The notes under the pieces were generated by a model. It worked only from the letters and a program-made list of their open reading frames with translations, was not told the origin of the DNA and ran no database searches. From contig NZ_CP084874.1 of assembly GCF_020526085.1 (NCBI RefSeq), positions 186,001-250,000 on the forward strand: a stretch of DNA of 64,000 nt, given 5' to 3'. Source of the stretch: Klebsiella africana. GTDB taxonomy: Bacteria > Pseudomonadota > Gammaproteobacteria > Enterobacterales > Enterobacteriaceae. Below, in pieces: positions 56,801 to 64,000 of the stretch (position 1 is the first letter of the stretch; each line of letters begins with the position of its first letter). Position numbers and translations under genes: made by a program.

Positions 56801-57895
56801 AGCGAGCAGGCGGCGATCGCTTCGATGACCGAGGCGGAGCGGACGGCCTATTTTGCCAGCAATCCGGGGGCCGAGGCGTTAAGCGGCCTGGGCACCCTGA
56901 ATGCGGCGGATTTCAATCCGACCACCAGCAGCGGGATGGAAAACCTGGCGAAGCTCGGGAGCTATGATTCGGGACAGGTGGCCAGCTATCTGGCCTCTTC
57001 CAGCCGTAAGCCGAACGTTGACCAGACCAGCGGCTCGACCGATTCGCAGAAGGCCAACGGCGTCGAACTGGCGCTGGCGTTAAGTGGTGACGATTACCGG
57101 GTCGATATCGGCAGCACGCCGCTGGGCCAGGATCTTAATACCGTTGTCGGTGGAGTGAAATGGTCGCCCAAGCTGACCAACTACCTGTCGCTGATCCTCA
57201 CCGGCGAACGCCGCTCGCTAACCGACAGCCTGCTTTCTTACGTTGGTCTGAAAGACGCCTATTCCGGGAAAACCTGGGGGCAGGTGACGAAAAACGGCGG
57301 CACCCTGCAGCTGAGCTATGACGACGGCGACGCGGGCTTCTATGTTGGCGGCGGCGGATACAGCTATTTGGGGCAGAACGTCGCCAGCAACACCAGTATC
57401 AACGCCAATGCCGGGGTCTATCTTCGTCCCTACCATGACGAATACCGCCAGCTGCAGGCCGGGTTGAGCATGAGCTATATGGATTACTCCAAAAACCTCA
57501 GCTACTTCACCTATGGTCAGGGCGGCTATTTTAGCCCGCAAAACTACGTCAGCGTGTCGCTGCCGGTCAGTCTGACGGAGAAATATGATAACTGGACCAT
57601 GAAGCTCGGCGGCTCGGTGGGCTACCAGTCTTACAGCCAGGATAAGAGCGCCTATTTCCCGACCAATTCGGAGTGGCAGCAGACCCTGGAGACGGCGGTG
57701 AGCAACGGGTTTGCCAAGGAAGCCTACTATTCCGCAACCTCGAAGAGCGGCATAGGGTACACCCTACGCGCCGGGGCGGATTACAAGGTCAACAAACAGA
57801 TGACGCTGGGGGGCCAGATTGGCTATGACACCTTTGGGGATTATAACGAAAGCACCGCCGGGCTCTATATTCGCTATATGTTAGGAGATCATTGA
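53843..57895 (+). CDS. bcsC: Cellulose export protein BcsC (operon 1)
   Basis: A 1350-residue secretion protein, longer than E. coli BcsC (1157). The signal peptide ends ...GGALA (about 35). Residues about 40-830 are tandem TPR-like helical repeats, for example NYWHEKSHDELAMESLQKVL, spanning the periplasm. Residues about 930-1350 form the outer-membrane beta-barrel (PLTWSSSPFGDSRFDFTVTPV to GLYIRYMLGDH). It exports the glucan across the outer membrane. A second ATG at 53867 is a possible alternative start. It overlaps bcsB and bcsD by 4 bp each. Confidence 0.94.
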   Translation: MKRKIIITMKTSRRLTTFCLTGALTLAASGGALAAGNDAALQALFAQANYWHEKSHDELAMESLQKVLSVDANNTQALYLMALWSQQGGDMQAAAQWRARLAKAAPDSPGLQELDNAKKMSQVPQGQLSLARQQARGGNIPGALATWRSMFNGNTPPAGLAAEYYLTMASDKSLYPQAISELRQYVAQHPQDNAPRVALGKALTWREETRREGIALLEPMASGNKEADSGLRQALLWLGPQAGDEQYYDTWMQRHPQDSEVQNYFRERRSGQARGQGYANLNSGNTAAAKQQFEEVLQTNPQDADALAGMGYIAQRSGDYQAASQYLSRAADLGGDASATRRQQAADALFYGQLAQAQQAYKQGNISQALALSAPLAQQSGTRGASAKLFRADVLRHNKDLPQAEQTLRSLLNDDPQNAAARENLYYVLREQNKSAEAQAMLQTLPQSLQQKLQPRVVAGMPGDALRRQAQAQVSSGNPAGAIATLREGVARYPDDPWLRLDLARLLQKSGNGSEASSLMSAAYRPGASNSALYAAALFASENGAWQQAQTLLARIPGGSQTSDMRDLRQRVNYNLQLVTAENYLAQGNTIAASNTLRAMASTPPKAPADAGKLARLLAESGDLTTAVSLVRNNISSGVSGNAGDYADQIAVLNQAGLTGEAQNLISNPQLQASSTPTQLASIRNGYVINEADRLREQGNYAAAYDKLIRAMQSDPQNTDLMFAMARLYQSGKMNKEAGVVYDYLMTRDTPNQDARAGAIDVALSAGNNDRAEQLAGGLRQDNSPDRLLLLARVAEAQGHHQQAMTYLRSARGKLLGMQSTNSSETPTVGGVLAADNPFIGVSQTSAPTRTASAYGQYMPWQVAQSAAAPGTSLPGIQRTDLPVDTAQTRMLRQVDTMMESLQEKTGSWLQGGMDVRGRDGESGTSKLTELRTPLTWSSSPFGDSRFDFTVTPVSLNAGTASGDAWRRYGANPLANAVSNMVSTATSEQAAIASMTEAERTAYFASNPGAEALSGLGTLNAADFNPTTSSGMENLAKLGSYDSGQVASYLASSSRKPNVDQTSGSTDSQKANGVELALALSGDDYRVDIGSTPLGQDLNTVVGGVKWSPKLTNYLSLILTGERRSLTDSLLSYVGLKDAYSGKTWGQVTKNGGTLQLSYDDGDAGFYVGGGGYSYLGQNVASNTSINANAGVYLRPYHDEYRQLQAGLSMSYMDYSKNLSYFTYGQGGYFSPQNYVSVSLPVSLTEKYDNWTMKLGGSVGYQSYSQDKSAYFPTNSEWQQTLETAVSNGFAKEAYYSATSKSGIGYTLRAGADYKVNKQMTLGGQIGYDTFGDYNESTAGLYIRYMLGDH

Positions 57896-58371
57896 TGATG
57901 ACGGAGAACAATAACCCGGTGGTGATGACCTGGTTTCAGCAGCAGCAGACGCCTGCCGGATGGTTCGATCTGTTGATTATTATGGTCGAAGGTATGCTAA
58001 ATAATGCCGGTGAGCTGGAAAGCCAGCCCTTCCTGCGTCAGATGGGCGCCTCGCTGGCGGAGACTCATCCGCTGCCGGCGTCGGAGACGGTGGGGGAGCT
58101 GGAGGCAAATATCAACCGGCTGCTGACCCATTTCCACTGGGGTGTGGTGACCATCGACGTCGGTGAGGACGGCCTGCGCCTGCGCCATCAGGCGTTGCCG
58201 GTCAGCCGGGACGACGCGGGACGCGTGCGCTGGTGCAACGCGTTCTGTGCCATACTGGAGGGGTTATATTCTCGCTGGCTGCAGAGTCAGGGAGGCAGTG
58301 CTCATGTCGTTTTACAACGTGAGCGGGTGTTCTCTGTCTCTGACGTTCAGTTTCTTTACTACCATCCATAA
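57892..58371 (+). CDS. bcsD: Cellulose synthase subunit BcsD (operon 1)
   Basis: A 159-residue protein matching BcsD/AcsD (about 156 in Komagataeibacter). BcsD forms octameric rings that help align glucan chains and crystallise cellulose; recent work places it in the cytoplasm or near the synthase. There is no signal peptide, consistent with that. Its presence defines a type I-like operon and separates this cluster from the E. coli K-12 type. It overlaps bcsC (ATGATGATG) and touches bcsZ (TAATG). Confidence 0.9.
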   Translation: MMMTENNNPVVMTWFQQQQTPAGWFDLLIIMVEGMLNNAGELESQPFLRQMGASLAETHPLPASETVGELEANINRLLTHFHWGVVTIDVGEDGLRLRHQALPVSRDDAGRVRWCNAFCAILEGLYSRWLQSQGGSAHVVLQRERVFSVSDVQFLYYHP

Positions 58372-59384
58372 TGAGTGAATGTATGGCCCTGCGTGCTTTA
58401 GTGGCGGTGATAGTGACAACGGCAGTGATGCTGGTGCCCCGGGCGTGGGCGGATACGGCCTGGGAGCGTTATAAGGCCCGTTTTATGATGCCGGACGGCC
58501 GTATCATTGATACCGCCAATGGCAATGTGTCGCATACGGAAGGCCAGGGCTTCGCCATGCTCCTGGCGGTGGCGAATAACGATCGTCCGGCGTTCGACAA
58601 GCTGTGGCAGTGGACGGACAACACCCTGCGCAACAAGTCTAACGGGCTGTTTTACTGGCGCTATAACCCGGTGGCGCCGGACCCTATCGCCGATAAAAAC
58701 AACGCCTCCGATGGCGATACCCTGATCGCCTGGGCGCTGCTGCGCGCGCAAAAGCAGTGGCAGGATAAGCGCTACGCGACGGCCTCTGACACCATCACCG
58801 CCGCCCTGCTGAAATATACGGTGGTGACCTTCGCCGGCCGCCAGGTGATGCTCCCGGGCGTGAAAGGGTTCAACCTCAATGATCACCTCAACCTTAACCC
58901 TTCCTATTTCATCTTCCCAGCCTGGCGCGCCTTCGCGGAGCGGACGCATCTCACCGCCTGGCGGACATTGCAGAGCGACGGACAGGCGCTGCTGGGGCAG
59001 ATGGGCTGGGGTAAATCACACCTGCCCAGCGACTGGGTCGCACTGCGGGCGGATGGCAAGATGCTGCCAGCTAAAGAGTGGCCGCCGCGGATGAGTTTCG
59101 ATGCGATCCGTATCCCGCTGTATCTCTCGTGGGCCGATCCGCACAGCGCCTTGCTCGCGCCGTGGAAGGCCTGGATGCAGAGCTACCCGCGCCTGCAAAC
59201 CCCGGCGTGGATCAACGTTAGCACCAACGAGGTGGCCCCCTGGTATATGGCCGGCGGCCTGCTGGCGGTGCGCGATCTGACGCTGGGTGAACCGCAGGAG
59301 GCGCCGCAGATTGACGACAAGGATGATTATTATTCTGCCAGCCTCAAGCTGTTGGTCTGGCTGGCGAAACAGGATCAGCGCTAA
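58371..59384 (+). CDS. bcsZ: Periplasmic endoglucanase BcsZ, GH8 (operon 1)
   Basis: A 337-residue GH8 endo-1,4-beta-glucanase with signal peptide ending RAWA (about 27). The catalytic acid Glu57 lies in SHTEGQGFAM, the substrate-binding Asp pair in NNASDGDTLIAWALL, and the base region is SFDAIRIPLY (Asp corresponding to E. coli Asp243). It trims nascent glucan in the periplasm and can limit or improve cellulose output. It is last in the operon rather than between bcsB and bcsC as in E. coli. An alternative ATG is at 58383. Confidence 0.93.
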   Translation: MSECMALRALVAVIVTTAVMLVPRAWADTAWERYKARFMMPDGRIIDTANGNVSHTEGQGFAMLLAVANNDRPAFDKLWQWTDNTLRNKSNGLFYWRYNPVAPDPIADKNNASDGDTLIAWALLRAQKQWQDKRYATASDTITAALLKYTVVTFAGRQVMLPGVKGFNLNDHLNLNPSYFIFPAWRAFAERTHLTAWRTLQSDGQALLGQMGWGKSHLPSDWVALRADGKMLPAKEWPPRMSFDAIRIPLYLSWADPHSALLAPWKAWMQSYPRLQTPAWINVSTNEVAPWYMAGGLLAVRDLTLGEPQEAPQIDDKDDYYSASLKLLVWLAKQDQR

Positions 59385-59404
59385 ATATGGTGAGTGATTT
59401 GCCG

Positions 59405-59486
59405 CCTTCTCAGGCCGTATGCGTACGGGCTGAGAAGGGAGGATGGAAACGTCTCACGATGTAAGGCCGCCAACACAGGCGGCCTT
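59405..59486. terminator. Paired stem-loops between convergent bcsZ and bcsG
   Basis: Two inverted repeats lie between the convergent operons: CCTTCTCAG...CTGAGAAGG (59405-59438) and AAGGCCGCC/GGCGGCCTT (59463-59486). The second ends next to the bcsG stop codon. T-runs are weak, but placement suggests bidirectional termination. Confidence 0.6.
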
Positions 59487-59491
59487 GTCGC

Positions 59492-61171
59492 TTATTGCGG
59501 ATAAGGCACCCAGCTACCGCCATTCAGCTGGACATAAGGCTTGCCCTGATACTGGATGACGATGGCGTTGGCGTTCTCGGACACCGCCGCGCTCTGCGGC
59601 AGGTTGGCGACATACTGCTGCCAGTTGACGCTGTCCTCGCTGAACATTTTGCCGTCGAGGGCGCGCACCACCAGCTCCGACACCGCCAGATAACTGCTGG
59701 GCTGATCGATGATAATCGGCGCCCCTTCATGCGGCGCCTTCATGCCGAAGAATTTCACCGCCGTCGGGACGTTAGTGATCGACGGGCTGGGAATATCGCG
59801 CAGGCCGGATACCTGCATCTTATCGCCCTTCAGCGCGCCGCCGTGTTCCGGCACCACCACCACCATCACTTTCCGCCCCGATTTCTCCAGCTCGGTGAAG
59901 AAGTTATCCAGGTCATCAAACAGCTTCTGCGCCCGCACTTTGTAGTCTGCGGTTTTGCTTTGTCCCGGGAAATGGTTGCCGTCATGCAGCGGCAGGGTGT
60001 TATAGAAGGTGGCGCTCCGCGGATTGCTGCTGGCTTCTTCGGTTTTCAGCCAGCGGTTGAGGACCGCCAGATCCTCATACACCGGGGAGCCGTCAAACGC
60101 CTGCAGGCTGACCGGCAGACCGCTCTGGTCCATCAGCGGGCTCTGCATACCGCCCAGCGAACGCAGCTCTTTCAGGAAGTCGCCGAACAGACCGTTATGG
60201 CCGAGCATCAGCTGCTGGTTGAAGCCAAGTTTCGCCAGGTTTTCAAACAGGTAGCAATCGGCGCCGGACGGCTGATACAGGTTGGTATGCGACAGCTGGC
60301 CACAGCTGGCGCGCAGCAGGCGCACCGCCGCCGGGCCGCTGTAGGAGGTCGCGGAGTTGAAGTTCTTGAAGACAATATCAAAATGCTTCCACAGCGGATG
60401 GTCCATCAGACCGGCGGCTTCAATATCCGACCAGGAGAGGGAGCAGATATTGATCACTAGCAGGTCAAACGGCTGCGCATCCGCCGGCAGCTGGTCCGGG
60501 AACGGCGTCTTGCGCTTCTGCTCGGCGGCATAGAAAGCGTTCAGCCAGTTGGTCAGGTTGGCTGAGGTCGGCGGCTCGGTCTGCGGCGGAATATCGCTGT
60601 TGGCGGGGCTGGACGCGGCGCCAGCGGCGGCGTTGGCCCCGGTATTGGCCTGCGCGGTCGTGGCGGCGGCCGTGGTGGGCTGACCGGCGGGCCATAAGGT
60701 AAAGGCCGGCAGCAGCGGGCTGACTGCCAGCCAGACGATCATCGCCGAGACAAACACGGTGACGCGCAGCCACTGGCTGATAAACAACCATAGCACCAGT
60801 AAGACAAAGAAGGCGCCGACCATGCTCCAGTTGATAAACCGGACGATCAGATCCCAGATATAGCTGGCGCTGAAGCCGGCGATTTGCGACCCCTGGCTAA
60901 GAAGCGACTCCGGGCCGGGCAGCCAGGTATCGTGCCAGAACAGCGCGAAGCCGAGCGGAATAGCGATCCAGTGGCGAATGCGATGCAGCTTTTCCCGCGG
61001 GATCGGCACCAGCAGAAAGGCGAGGAACACCAGGTTCAGCATTGGGTGGAAATTGAGATACCCGGCCCACAGCAGGGCAAACTTGACCAGAAAGTAGAAG
61101 TTCCAGCCGCCAAGTCCGCGCCAGTACTGCCAGAGCGGAAGCGGCGCCGCGGTCGTTTTTTTATTTGTCAT
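59492..61171 (-). CDS. bcsG: Cellulose phosphoethanolamine transferase BcsG
   Basis: A 559-residue inner membrane enzyme, same length as E. coli BcsG. Five membrane helices (about 20-160) lead by an Ala/Thr-rich linker (165-205) to a periplasmic alkaline-phosphatase-fold domain. The zinc ligand Cys243 (INICSLSW), nucleophile Ser278 (TSYSGPA) and [11 protein letters not shown] align with E. coli positions. It transfers phosphoethanolamine from lipid to cellulose. Last gene of bcsEFG; overlaps bcsF by 4 bp. Confidence 0.96.
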   Translation of the reverse strand: MTNKKTTAAPLPLWQYWRGLGGWNFYFLVKFALLWAGYLNFHPMLNLVFLAFLLVPIPREKLHRIRHWIAIPLGFALFWHDTWLPGPESLLSQGSQIAGFSASYIWDLIVRFINWSMVGAFFVLLVLWLFISQWLRVTVFVSAMIVWLAVSPLLPAFTLWPAGQPTTAAATTAQANTGANAAAGAASSPANSDIPPQTEPPTSANLTNWLNAFYAAEQKRKTPFPDQLPADAQPFDLLVINICSLSWSDIEAAGLMDHPLWKHFDIVFKNFNSATSYSGPAAVRLLRASCGQLSHTNLYQPSGADCYLFENLAKLGFNQQLMLGHNGLFGDFLKELRSLGGMQSPLMDQSGLPVSLQAFDGSPVYEDLAVLNRWLKTEEASSNPRSATFYNTLPLHDGNHFPGQSKTADYKVRAQKLFDDLDNFFTELEKSGRKVMVVVVPEHGGALKGDKMQVSGLRDIPSPSITNVPTAVKFFGMKAPHEGAPIIIDQPSSYLAVSELVVRALDGKMFSEDSVNWQQYVANLPQSAAVSENANAIVIQYQGKPYVQLNGGSWVPYPQ

Positions 61172-61365
61172 TTGTTCGCTTTGCCTTGCTTAACCGTGGT
61201 TCCCCGGCGTAATACCCCTGCCGGTTTCACGTAACGGGGTTTAAAGAACATCAGTCTTAGCGTCGTGCGAATACGACGCTGATAGTGGCGCGTCAGGTAG
61301 CCCAGCGGAAAAAACAGCAGAGCGCAGAGCACAACCAGTTGCAGAATATCGGTGATAGACATCAT
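61168..61365 (-). CDS. bcsF: BcsF membrane peptide
   Basis: A 65-residue protein (E. coli 63) with one membrane helix ([18 protein letters not shown]) and a basic tail. BcsF links cytoplasmic BcsE to BcsG in the inner membrane. Two adjacent ATG codons could start it; the first overlaps the bcsE stop by one base, and the 3' end overlaps bcsG by four. Confidence 0.92.
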   Translation of the reverse strand: MMSITDILQLVVLCALLFFPLGYLTRHYQRRIRTTLRLMFFKPRYVKPAGVLRRGTTVKQGKANK

Positions 61366-62918
61366 CAGGCTTGTTCCTCACGGGGAGTTAACCGGTGTGG
61401 CTCGGGGTAGCGTCGCCAGTGGCGCCCATCGTGGGTGGCGTTGATGGTCTCATTTTTCCCTACCGACAGGGGCAGCGGCGTGTTCCAGCGCGCCGGTTCG
61501 ACGCCGCGCATGATCACGATTTCCGAGAGGATCTGCTTGTCTTCAAACCACACCATACGGTTAGAAAAAATATCGCCGGTCGGCAGCGGGAAAATGTGGT
61601 TTAGCGCGGTATCAAGGTCATTGATTCGGCAAAACGACAAAAACAGCACCAGCCGGTTATTGCCGATGGTCATGATGTCGCCCATCCGGTTAGGTTTGCA
61701 TAACGTCAGCGCCTGCTCAACGCGCAGCCCCGGCGCCGGTCGCAGCGCCACCATCACGCCTTTGCTGTCGGGTGGAAGCAGGGTATTGGTCATCACGTTG
61801 TGCACCGCTTCGCAGAAGGCATCCCACTTCTGGTAGCCGCGCAGCTTTAATGGCTGGCTCCAGGTCAGCAGGGTGGCAAAATCTTCCGGGATATGGCGGG
61901 AGAACTTTTGGTTCTGCACGCTTTCGATCAGCGTCAGGCAGCGGGAGAGCGACGCGCTGCTGGGGATCACCAGGCTGGCACCGCTGCTGAGCAGCAGCCG
62001 CTCGTCGGTTGCGCGCAGGCTCGGGGTTTGCTCACGAACAATAATCTTCAGTGCGGTACCGCGCTGGCGACGCAGGGTATGAATATAACGGCCCAGCTGT
62101 TCAATTTGCGTATTCTGGGTGATGGAAAAGAGTACCGTGGCCGCTTGCGCGGTGCGCCCGGCGTTGAAGACCTCGTCGTTAGTATCAAACAGCGTCCAGT
62201 ATTCCGACAGCGGCGGGGCGCCTTCCAGCACGCGCATATTGCTCAGGATCACCTTCTCATCGCTGCGCGGCTGAACGCTGGTTTCTGCCTCCTGCGCCAG
62301 CCGCCAGCCGGCATCATCCCGTTGTACCACCAGCTGCTGCTGGGCGCTGATGCCTTTATCGCTTCCCCACCAGGCAATATCAAAGAGATGCCGGTCGCCC
62401 TGGTAACGAATACTTGCCAGTCCGGAAAGGGAGCGGTACTCACGTAATAAGGGAGTCAGCTGACGATCGATATCCTGGGCGGAATTGATCGCTAAGAACG
62501 TGCAGTGATGATATTGCGCCCAGCGGCTGGTCTTTTCCACCCAGGCGCATAGCTTTTCCTTATTTATATTTTGCCAGGCATTCTCAGCGCATAGCAGAAT
62601 AAACAAATAATTGCCAGGTTCGAGGGAGCAGACTAAATCGCGATGTATTTCTTCCAGCGCCTGCGGGCGATTCGGCAGGGTGAACAACGCGATATTATCC
62701 GGGCCGTGAATACTATCTAATAAAATGATCTCATTGGGATTTTTTCCCATAACCAGCGCGGCAACCTTGCTGTTTTTCGCCTGCGCGGCCAGTGTCTGAT
62801 TAAACAGGCTGACGGCATCGGTATAACGGTCAACGTTGAGCCACCATACCCCGCCGACCGGCATATGGCACACTTCATCCCATAATGATGAAATACCCAA
62901 AGTAAATACACTATCCAC
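61365..62918 (-). CDS. bcsE: c-di-GMP-binding cellulose regulator BcsE
   Basis: A 517-residue protein (E. coli 523) with a degenerate N-terminal receiver-like/NTPase-like part and a C-terminal GIL domain. The c-di-GMP I-site-like motif is R411-M-G-D414 in [13 protein letters not shown]. It forms the cytoplasmic BcsE2F2 element and binds BcsRQ. No ATG is in frame: I chose GTG 62918 preceded by GAGGG. Upstream codons ACG AGG GAT still resemble the E. coli N-terminus MRDIVD, so the ancestral start codon may have been lost and moved downstream. Confidence 0.92.
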   Translation of the reverse strand: MDSVFTLGISSLWDEVCHMPVGGVWWLNVDRYTDAVSLFNQTLAAQAKNSKVAALVMGKNPNEIILLDSIHGPDNIALFTLPNRPQALEEIHRDLVCSLEPGNYLFILLCAENAWQNINKEKLCAWVEKTSRWAQYHHCTFLAINSAQDIDRQLTPLLREYRSLSGLASIRYQGDRHLFDIAWWGSDKGISAQQQLVVQRDDAGWRLAQEAETSVQPRSDEKVILSNMRVLEGAPPLSEYWTLFDTNDEVFNAGRTAQAATVLFSITQNTQIEQLGRYIHTLRRQRGTALKIIVREQTPSLRATDERLLLSSGASLVIPSSASLSRCLTLIESVQNQKFSRHIPEDFATLLTWSQPLKLRGYQKWDAFCEAVHNVMTNTLLPPDSKGVMVALRPAPGLRVEQALTLCKPNRMGDIMTIGNNRLVLFLSFCRINDLDTALNHIFPLPTGDIFSNRMVWFEDKQILSEIVIMRGVEPARWNTPLPLSVGKNETINATHDGRHWRRYPEPHRLTPREEQA

Positions 62919-63086
62919 GGCATCCCTCGTGCGCCCTGATTGACACTGAATAAGTTTACTAGCGAAACCGACAGAGTAAACCTAACATTGAAATTAAAGG
63001 TCATCAGTTTTAGCATGTACACCTGCTTTTAAGGATGAGCTGTATACGTCCTCTGGTTTAATAATAAATTTCGAACGGACAGAGAT
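62919..63086. promoter_or_regulatory. Divergent bcsE / bcsR control region
   Basis: A 168-bp, AT-rich gap between divergent bcsEFG and bcsRQ, the usual place of both promoters in E. coli-type cellulose loci. I did not identify a specific operator. Confidence 0.5.
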
Positions 63087-63275
63087 ATGCCAGCAAAAGA
63101 TCCTGCGGTACCCACGGACGCCACGCTGGGGTACACCTTTCAAAATGATTTTCTGGCGTTAAGCCGGGCATTTTCCCTGCCGGATATTGATTATCATGAT
63201 ATTTCCCGACGTGAACAGCTGAACGCGGCGCTGAAGCGCTGGCCACTGCTGGCAGAGTTTGCAGAGAAAAAATAA
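63087..63275 (+). CDS. bcsR: BcsR, regulator of cellulose synthase assembly (operon 2)
   Basis: A 62-residue protein identical in length to E. coli BcsR, with the conserved core FSLPDIDYHDISRREQLNAALKRWPLLAEFA. BcsR binds BcsQ and is needed for stable synthase assembly. Its presence shows that an E. coli-type operon (bcsRQABZC) begins here, in addition to the type I-like operon upstream. It precedes bcsQ by 11 bp. Confidence 0.93.
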   Translation: MPAKDPAVPTDATLGYTFQNDFLALSRAFSLPDIDYHDISRREQLNAALKRWPLLAEFAEKK

Positions 63276-63286
63276 GGAAGCCGGAG

Positions 63287-64000
63287 ATGGCTATTCTGGG
63301 TTTACAGGGGGTGCGCGGGGGAACTGGCGTCACGTCCATTACGGCTGCACTCGCCTGGGCGCTGCAATTGCTCGGTGAAAGCGTGCTGGCGATCGACGCC
63401 AGCCCGGATAATATGCTGCGCTTTTTCTTTAATACCGATATCCATCATCAGGACGGCTGGGCGCGCGCGCTGCTCGACGGCCGGGACTGGCGCGACGCGG
63501 GCTTGCGCTATACGCAGCATATCGATCTGCTGCCGTTTGGCCAGCTCAGCGCCGGCGAAAGAGAAAATGTCGACCAACTGCAGCCCACGCTGGGGGCGAT
63601 AGCGGAGGCCGTTCAGCAGCTGCAGGGCCAGTACCGCTGGCTGCTGCTGGATCTGCCGGCGGGTTATTCGCCGTTGACTCGCGAGCTGCTGACGCTCTGC
63701 GATCGCTCGCTGATGGTGGTCCATCCCGACGCCAATAGCCATATCCGTCTGCACCAGCAGCCCTTCCCGGCCAACAGCGATATTCTGATTAACGATCTGC
63801 GGGTCGGTAGTTTGCTGCAGGAAGATCTCTATCAGCTATGGCTCGAGAGCCAGCCGCGCATCCTGCCGGTGACGATTCACCGCGACGAGGCGATGGCCGA
63901 GTGCCTGGCGGCGAAGCAGCCTCTTGGTGAGTATCGTCAGGATTCGCTGGCGGCGGAAGAGGTCCTGACTCTGGCGAACTGGTGCCTGATCCACTATTCC
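63287..64000 (+). CDS. bcsQ: BcsQ, E. coli-type ATPase of cellulose operon 2, 5' part
   Basis: 238 codons are visible before the window ends; E. coli BcsQ is about 250, so only the last residues are missing. It starts MAILGLQGVRGG and matches E. coli BcsQ closely, including RLHQQPFP, HRDEAMAECLAAKQPLGEYR and TLANWCL. The Walker A is atypical: VRGGTGVTS, with Arg10 and Val15 where the other BcsQ in this window has two lysines. From memory, E. coli has Arg and Thr at these places, so this is a feature of the subfamily. CGGAG precedes the ATG. Confidence 0.92.
   Translation, partial: MAILGLQGVRGGTGVTSITAALAWALQLLGESVLAIDASPDNMLRFFFNTDIHHQDGWARALLDGRDWRDAGLRYTQHIDLLPFGQLSAGERENVDQLQPTLGAIAEAVQQLQGQYRWLLLDLPAGYSPLTRELLTLCDRSLMVVHPDANSHIRLHQQPFPANSDILINDLRVGSLLQEDLYQLWLESQPRILPVTIHRDEAMAECLAAKQPLGEYRQDSLAAEEVLTLANWCLIHYS

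Overview
The window looks like a chromosomal segment of Klebsiella, most likely the K. pneumoniae species complex. The basis is high-GC coding sequence, E. coli-like gene order (yiaJ-ysaA-avtA-malS-bax-xylRHGF-xylAB-yiaB-wecH-ysaB-glyQS-hokA-cspA-yiaG ... yiaF-ghrB ... yiaD-bisC-yiaC-tag-yhjY-yhjX-eptB-proK-dppABCDF-bcs), and insertions absent from E. coli K-12: an ABC-F ATPase, an aromatic-acid transporter, a 2-ketogluconate operon, an ankyrin lipoprotein and a second cellulose operon. Names come from remembered protein families and motifs; no database search was run.

Layout. 1-5.9 kb: 3' part of yiaJ, ysaA, avtA, malS and bax. 5.9-14.4 kb: the xylose regulon, with xylFGH and xylR on the minus strand and xylAB divergent. 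Degenerate ERIC-like palindromic repeats sit on both sides of xylFGH. 14.5-22.8 kb: yiaB, wecH, ysaB, glyQS, a hokA-type toxin locus with a clear 5'/3' fold-back, an ABC-F ATPase, cspA with its cold-shock leader, and yiaG. 23-31.6 kb: an AAHS-family transporter with IclR-type operator-like boxes, yiaF, the ptxS-kguE-kguK-kguT-kguD(ghrB) set, and yiaD. 31.8-40.9 kb: bisC, yiaC, tag, yhjY, yhjX, eptB and an ankyrin lipoprotein. 40.9-47.5 kb: tRNA-Pro(CGG), a REP-like element and dppABCDF. 47.9-64 kb: two cellulose loci back to back.

How the genes work together. The xyl genes import, isomerise and phosphorylate D-xylose under XylR. PtxS and the kgu genes would import 2-ketogluconate, phosphorylate it and reduce it to 6-phosphogluconate. 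DppABCDF imports dipeptides. The cellulose region has a type I-like operon (bcsO-bcsQ-bcsA-bcsB-bcsC-bcsD-bcsZ), then convergent bcsG-bcsF-bcsE, then divergent bcsR-bcsQ, the start of an E. coli-type operon cut by the window edge. BcsA (PilZ) and BcsE (RxGD) both carry c-di-GMP-binding motifs, and BcsG would add phosphoethanolamine to cellulose.

Most of the window is ordinary, intact core genome; no frameshifted gene was seen. The points most worth a second look are the paired cellulose loci with two different BcsQ ATPases, the hok/sok fold-back, the 21-bp-phased repeats before yhjX, the ERIC-like repeats around xylFGH, the IclR-type boxes before the aromatic-acid transporter, and the ankyrin lipoprotein.
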